Shown here: positions 63,001-64,000 of the stretch, in pieces
Position numbering within the stretch: the stretch's first letter is position 1
Layout: every line of letters begins with the position of its first letter
Source: Baylisascaris procyonis
Lineage: Eukaryota > Nematoda > Chromadorea > Rhabditida > Ascarididae
Assembly (NCBI GenBank): GCA_037389465.1
Contig: JAZARR010000171.1
Coordinates: forward strand, 3,596,001 to 3,660,000
Direction of reading: 5' to 3'
DNA length: 64,000 nucleotides
The notes under the pieces: model-generated
Told to the model about the DNA's origin: nothing
The model's database searches: none
Seen by the model: the letters and a program-made list of their open reading frames with translations, nothing else
Position numbers and translations under genes: made by a program

Positions 63001-63828
63001 CGGCGATGAAACAGCGCCAGGAACGCCAAAAGAGTATGCTTTTTTGAATTTTTTAGGCGATCGTTCGGCTATTTTTGTTGTAATTTTGTATAATGCAGTC
63101 ACTAATTCATGGAACTTTTTTATGACTTAATAGAATTACGATTGTCGAGAGGCCTAAGAGTTCCGCCAAATATTCGTGAATATCAGCAAAGCCTTCGTTT
63201 TTAGAAAAGAGGGAAGCGAAAAAGGTTGACCTCTGTCATTCTCGTGAGCTGCAGCTAGTTGGTCATTAAATATGAATTAAAATCAGATTATGGAGAAATG
63301 GAGGATTTATTCTCATCTTTCGTCGTTTTTTGGTTCGGATCTCACAGATTTTCTTGCCGAAATTCATAAAGTTTGCTTCACCGGTCGCCTTTTCTTGAGT
63401 TTTTGAAGTTTCACTTTTCACAGAAAAAATTTCTGTGATCTTCGGAGGTATTTAAAGGAACATCCTTCATTATTGATTATGCAAATCTTTACGACAGTAG
63501 TATACTCTCATAACGAAACGATTTCACTGTTTCCATTTCCGATGTCCATAAACAACACCGGATTGAACATTTCTCATTGTCTGTGCACAGCATGAATTGC
63601 TGTAACTTTATTATTTTTGAAGGGCATTTGTTCTGTTCCATCGGCGGTCACCGTCGTGTGCACGTTCGCCGTCACCACCTCGTTCACCAATTTGGGAGGA
63701 GCGATTATCGTCGTTAATCAACGAACCCATCGATTCGGAACGAGGTTCTCCTGACTGGATTCACGAGAGTGTTGCGCATGGATCATCGCTTAGCTCTTCG
63801 AGGTCCGCAAGACTCGACTTGAATCAGG
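56974..63828 (+). CDS. MED13: Mediator complex subunit 13 (MED13/LET-19), N-terminal part, multi-exon, truncated at right edge
   Basis: MED13 is the large scaffold of the Mediator kinase module (with MED12, CDK8 and cyclin C). It links that module to core Mediator and so represses or tunes RNA polymerase II transcription. Twelve exons (56974-57045, 57326-57602, 58219-58312, 58984-59076, 59801-60036, 60348-60637, 60754-60869, 61452-61670, 61946-62065, 62531-62682, 62958-63033, 63623-63828) join in one continuous frame of about 650 codons. Conserved blocks appear in family order: SLEDCHTNVFAL (residue 13 on), GLKWK, ELWVFWY, ETRTLFFKALHNLIER, IRIGKYFARPYE, FNFFVHGENTVCTSV, DGVRMWYP, and CSCRQC. 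This is the Med13 N-terminal domain followed by a low-complexity linker. The family usually exceeds 2,000 residues, so most of the gene, including the MID and PIWI-like parts, lies beyond the window. The start is the first ATG after an in-frame stop. Confidence 0.93.
57326..57602 (+). CDS. MED13: MED13 exon 2
   Basis: It encodes residues 25 to about 116. The acceptor is TTTACAG and the donor GTAAGT. It contains TELNGLKWK, then HDPVLSAYAKCLQAGILCAW and, after a variable insert, KELWVFWYSQEEPE. These match the MED13 N-terminal domain. Intron 1 (57046-57325) is 280 bp. Overlapping ORFs in other frames are shadows. Confidence 0.93.
58219..58312 (+). CDS. MED13: MED13 exon 3
   Basis: It encodes about residues 117-148, with the conserved block YETRTLFFKALHNLIER. 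The acceptor reads TTTAAAG, which is atypical but is the only nearby AG that keeps the frame. The donor is GTAATG. Intron 2 (57603-58218, 616 bp) shows no other feature. Confidence 0.85.
58984..59076 (+). CDS. MED13: MED13 exon 4
   Basis: It encodes about residues 148-179, with GYIRIGKYFARPYEVP, matching the family block around RIGKWF. The acceptor is TTTTCAG and the weak donor GTTTAT. Intron 3 (58313-58983, 671 bp) contains a 60-codon ORF at 58678-58860 that is out of phase and is not included. Confidence 0.9.
59801..60036 (+). CDS. MED13: MED13 exon 5
   Basis: It encodes about residues 179-257, containing FNFFVHGENTVCTSVNIQRQ and a less conserved stretch ending in a GPWSL...ADQP-like region. 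The acceptor is ATTTCAG and the donor GTTTGT. Intron 4 (59077-59800) is 724 bp with no other feature seen. Confidence 0.92.
60348..60637 (+). CDS. MED13: MED13 exon 6
   Basis: It encodes about residues 258-354: a serine/asparagine-rich segment, then ETVDKLWTEWLQFFALP, which aligns with the family block upstream of the conserved V-Y-P motif. The acceptor is ATTTTAG and the donor GTGAGG. Intron 5 (60037-60347) is 311 bp. A 102-codon ORF on the opposite strand is a shadow. Confidence 0.92.
60754..60869 (+). CDS. MED13: MED13 exon 7
   Basis: It encodes residues 355 to about 393, with the conserved core VDGVRMWYPSALIVVQ that closes the Med13 N-terminal domain. The acceptor is TTTCTAG and the donor GTTGTG. 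Intron 6 is only 116 bp. Confidence 0.92.
61452..61670 (+). CDS. MED13: MED13 exon 8
   Basis: It encodes about residues 393-466: an acidic stretch (EEGESSEEELEN), a Ser/Thr-rich stretch, and a basic cluster LRKRQRKHRE that could act as a nuclear localisation signal (inference). The acceptor is CTTACAG and the donor GTGGGA. The frame stays open upstream and downstream, but reading through the intron adds only hydrophobic sequence. Intron 7 (60870-61451) is 582 bp. Confidence 0.85.
61946..62065 (+). CDS. MED13: MED13 exon 9
   Basis: It encodes about residues 466-506, beginning FFEEACILPSSARRRES and ending in a Gly/Asn/Asp-rich tail. It aligns loosely with the short W-Q-E-C block of animal MED13. 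The acceptor is TTTTCAG and the donor GTTTCT. Intron 8 (61671-61945) is 275 bp. Confidence 0.85.
62531..62682 (+). CDS. MED13: MED13 exon 10
   Basis: It encodes about residues 506-556, starting with WNLTDGM, then EHCSCRQCQ and a Ser-rich tail. The W-N/D-F...C-x-C pattern matches the same position in human and fly MED13. The acceptor is GTCTTAG and the donor GTCAAT. Intron 9 (62066-62530) is 465 bp. Confidence 0.88.
62958..63033 (+). CDS. MED13: MED13 exon 11
   Basis: It encodes about residues 557-582, rich in TP dipeptides (TPQPTRVPTP, APGTPK). This resembles the TP-rich linker and possible phosphorylation region of the family. The acceptor is TCTTCAG and the donor GTATGC. Intron 10 (62683-62957) is 275 bp. 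Confidence 0.8.
63134..63175 (+). CDS. possible 42-nt MED13 microexon
   Basis: A TTAATAG acceptor and a GTGAAT donor enclose 42 nt that would insert ITIVERPKSSAKYS without changing frame between exons 11 and 12. It is phase-compatible at both ends, but neither splice site is strong and I know no conserved family block here. It could be an alternative exon or chance. Confidence 0.25.
63623..63828 (+). CDS. MED13: MED13 exon 12
   Basis: It encodes about residues 582-650, with an Arg/Ser/Pro-rich start (RRSPSCARSPSPPRSP) followed by a Ser-rich stretch. The acceptor is TTGAAG and the donor GTGGGC. The frame matches exon 11. Intron 11 (63034-63622) is 589 bp and may hold the microexon. A following acceptor (TTTAG, at 63901) opens a frame to the window edge, but its product is not recognisable. 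Confidence 0.75.
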
Positions 63829-64000
63829 GTGGGCATTCCTTTGCTTACTGTTCTAGTGTTCGCATCTGGTGGCCCGCTTCTTAACCATTTATTTAATTTA
63901 GGCGTGAGTAATTTGTTCTCAGAGTTTTCTTATTATTACTCATGCGTTCTTCATGGTGCATTTGTCTGTTACTTTATTATCAATTGCTCTTCTACTGATC

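Overview
This is an AT-rich animal genomic window. A hand tally of 880 bases sampled from it gives about 30% GC. I recognise one protein-coding gene with confidence: the 5' part of a Mediator subunit 13 gene (MED13; let-19 in Caenorhabditis elegans), on the + strand from about 56.97 kb to the right edge and cut off there. It is split into at least 12 short exons joined by spliceosomal introns of about 0.1-0.7 kb. Every junction is phase-compatible, and the assembled protein follows the known MED13 N-terminal region block by block. The introns, the low GC and the short T-rich acceptors ending in TTTCAG or TTTTAG fit a nematode best. That placement is an inference; another AT-rich invertebrate cannot be excluded.

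The left 56.7 kb has no gene I can support. Its open reading frames are short, mostly low-complexity, and match no family I know. What it does hold is repeats and possible regulatory DNA: a degenerate 32-33 bp minisatellite (0.5-0.8 kb); a perfect 41-bp-arm hairpin (9.9 kb); a composite inverted-repeat element whose arms carry a hammerhead-ribozyme-like 3' half, suggesting a Penelope-like retroelement remnant (13.4-14.3 kb); a 460-bp LTR-like segment on the - strand (25.6-26.1 kb); five long TA tracts; several CT-rich, G-rich and C-rich tracts; a cluster of GATA sites (38.2 kb); four TGACGTCA palindromes; and a GC-rich island that folds into three consecutive stem-loops (41.6-41.75 kb).

In the sampled bases, the left part of the + strand has slightly more A than T and the 37-50 kb part has clearly more T than A. 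This could reflect long + strand transcription leading into MED13, or another strand-asymmetric process. MED13 acts in the nucleus as the large subunit that tethers the CDK8-cyclin C-MED12 kinase module to core Mediator. No other member of that module is in the window. Exon boundaries were read by eye and the upstream non-coding calls are mostly tentative.
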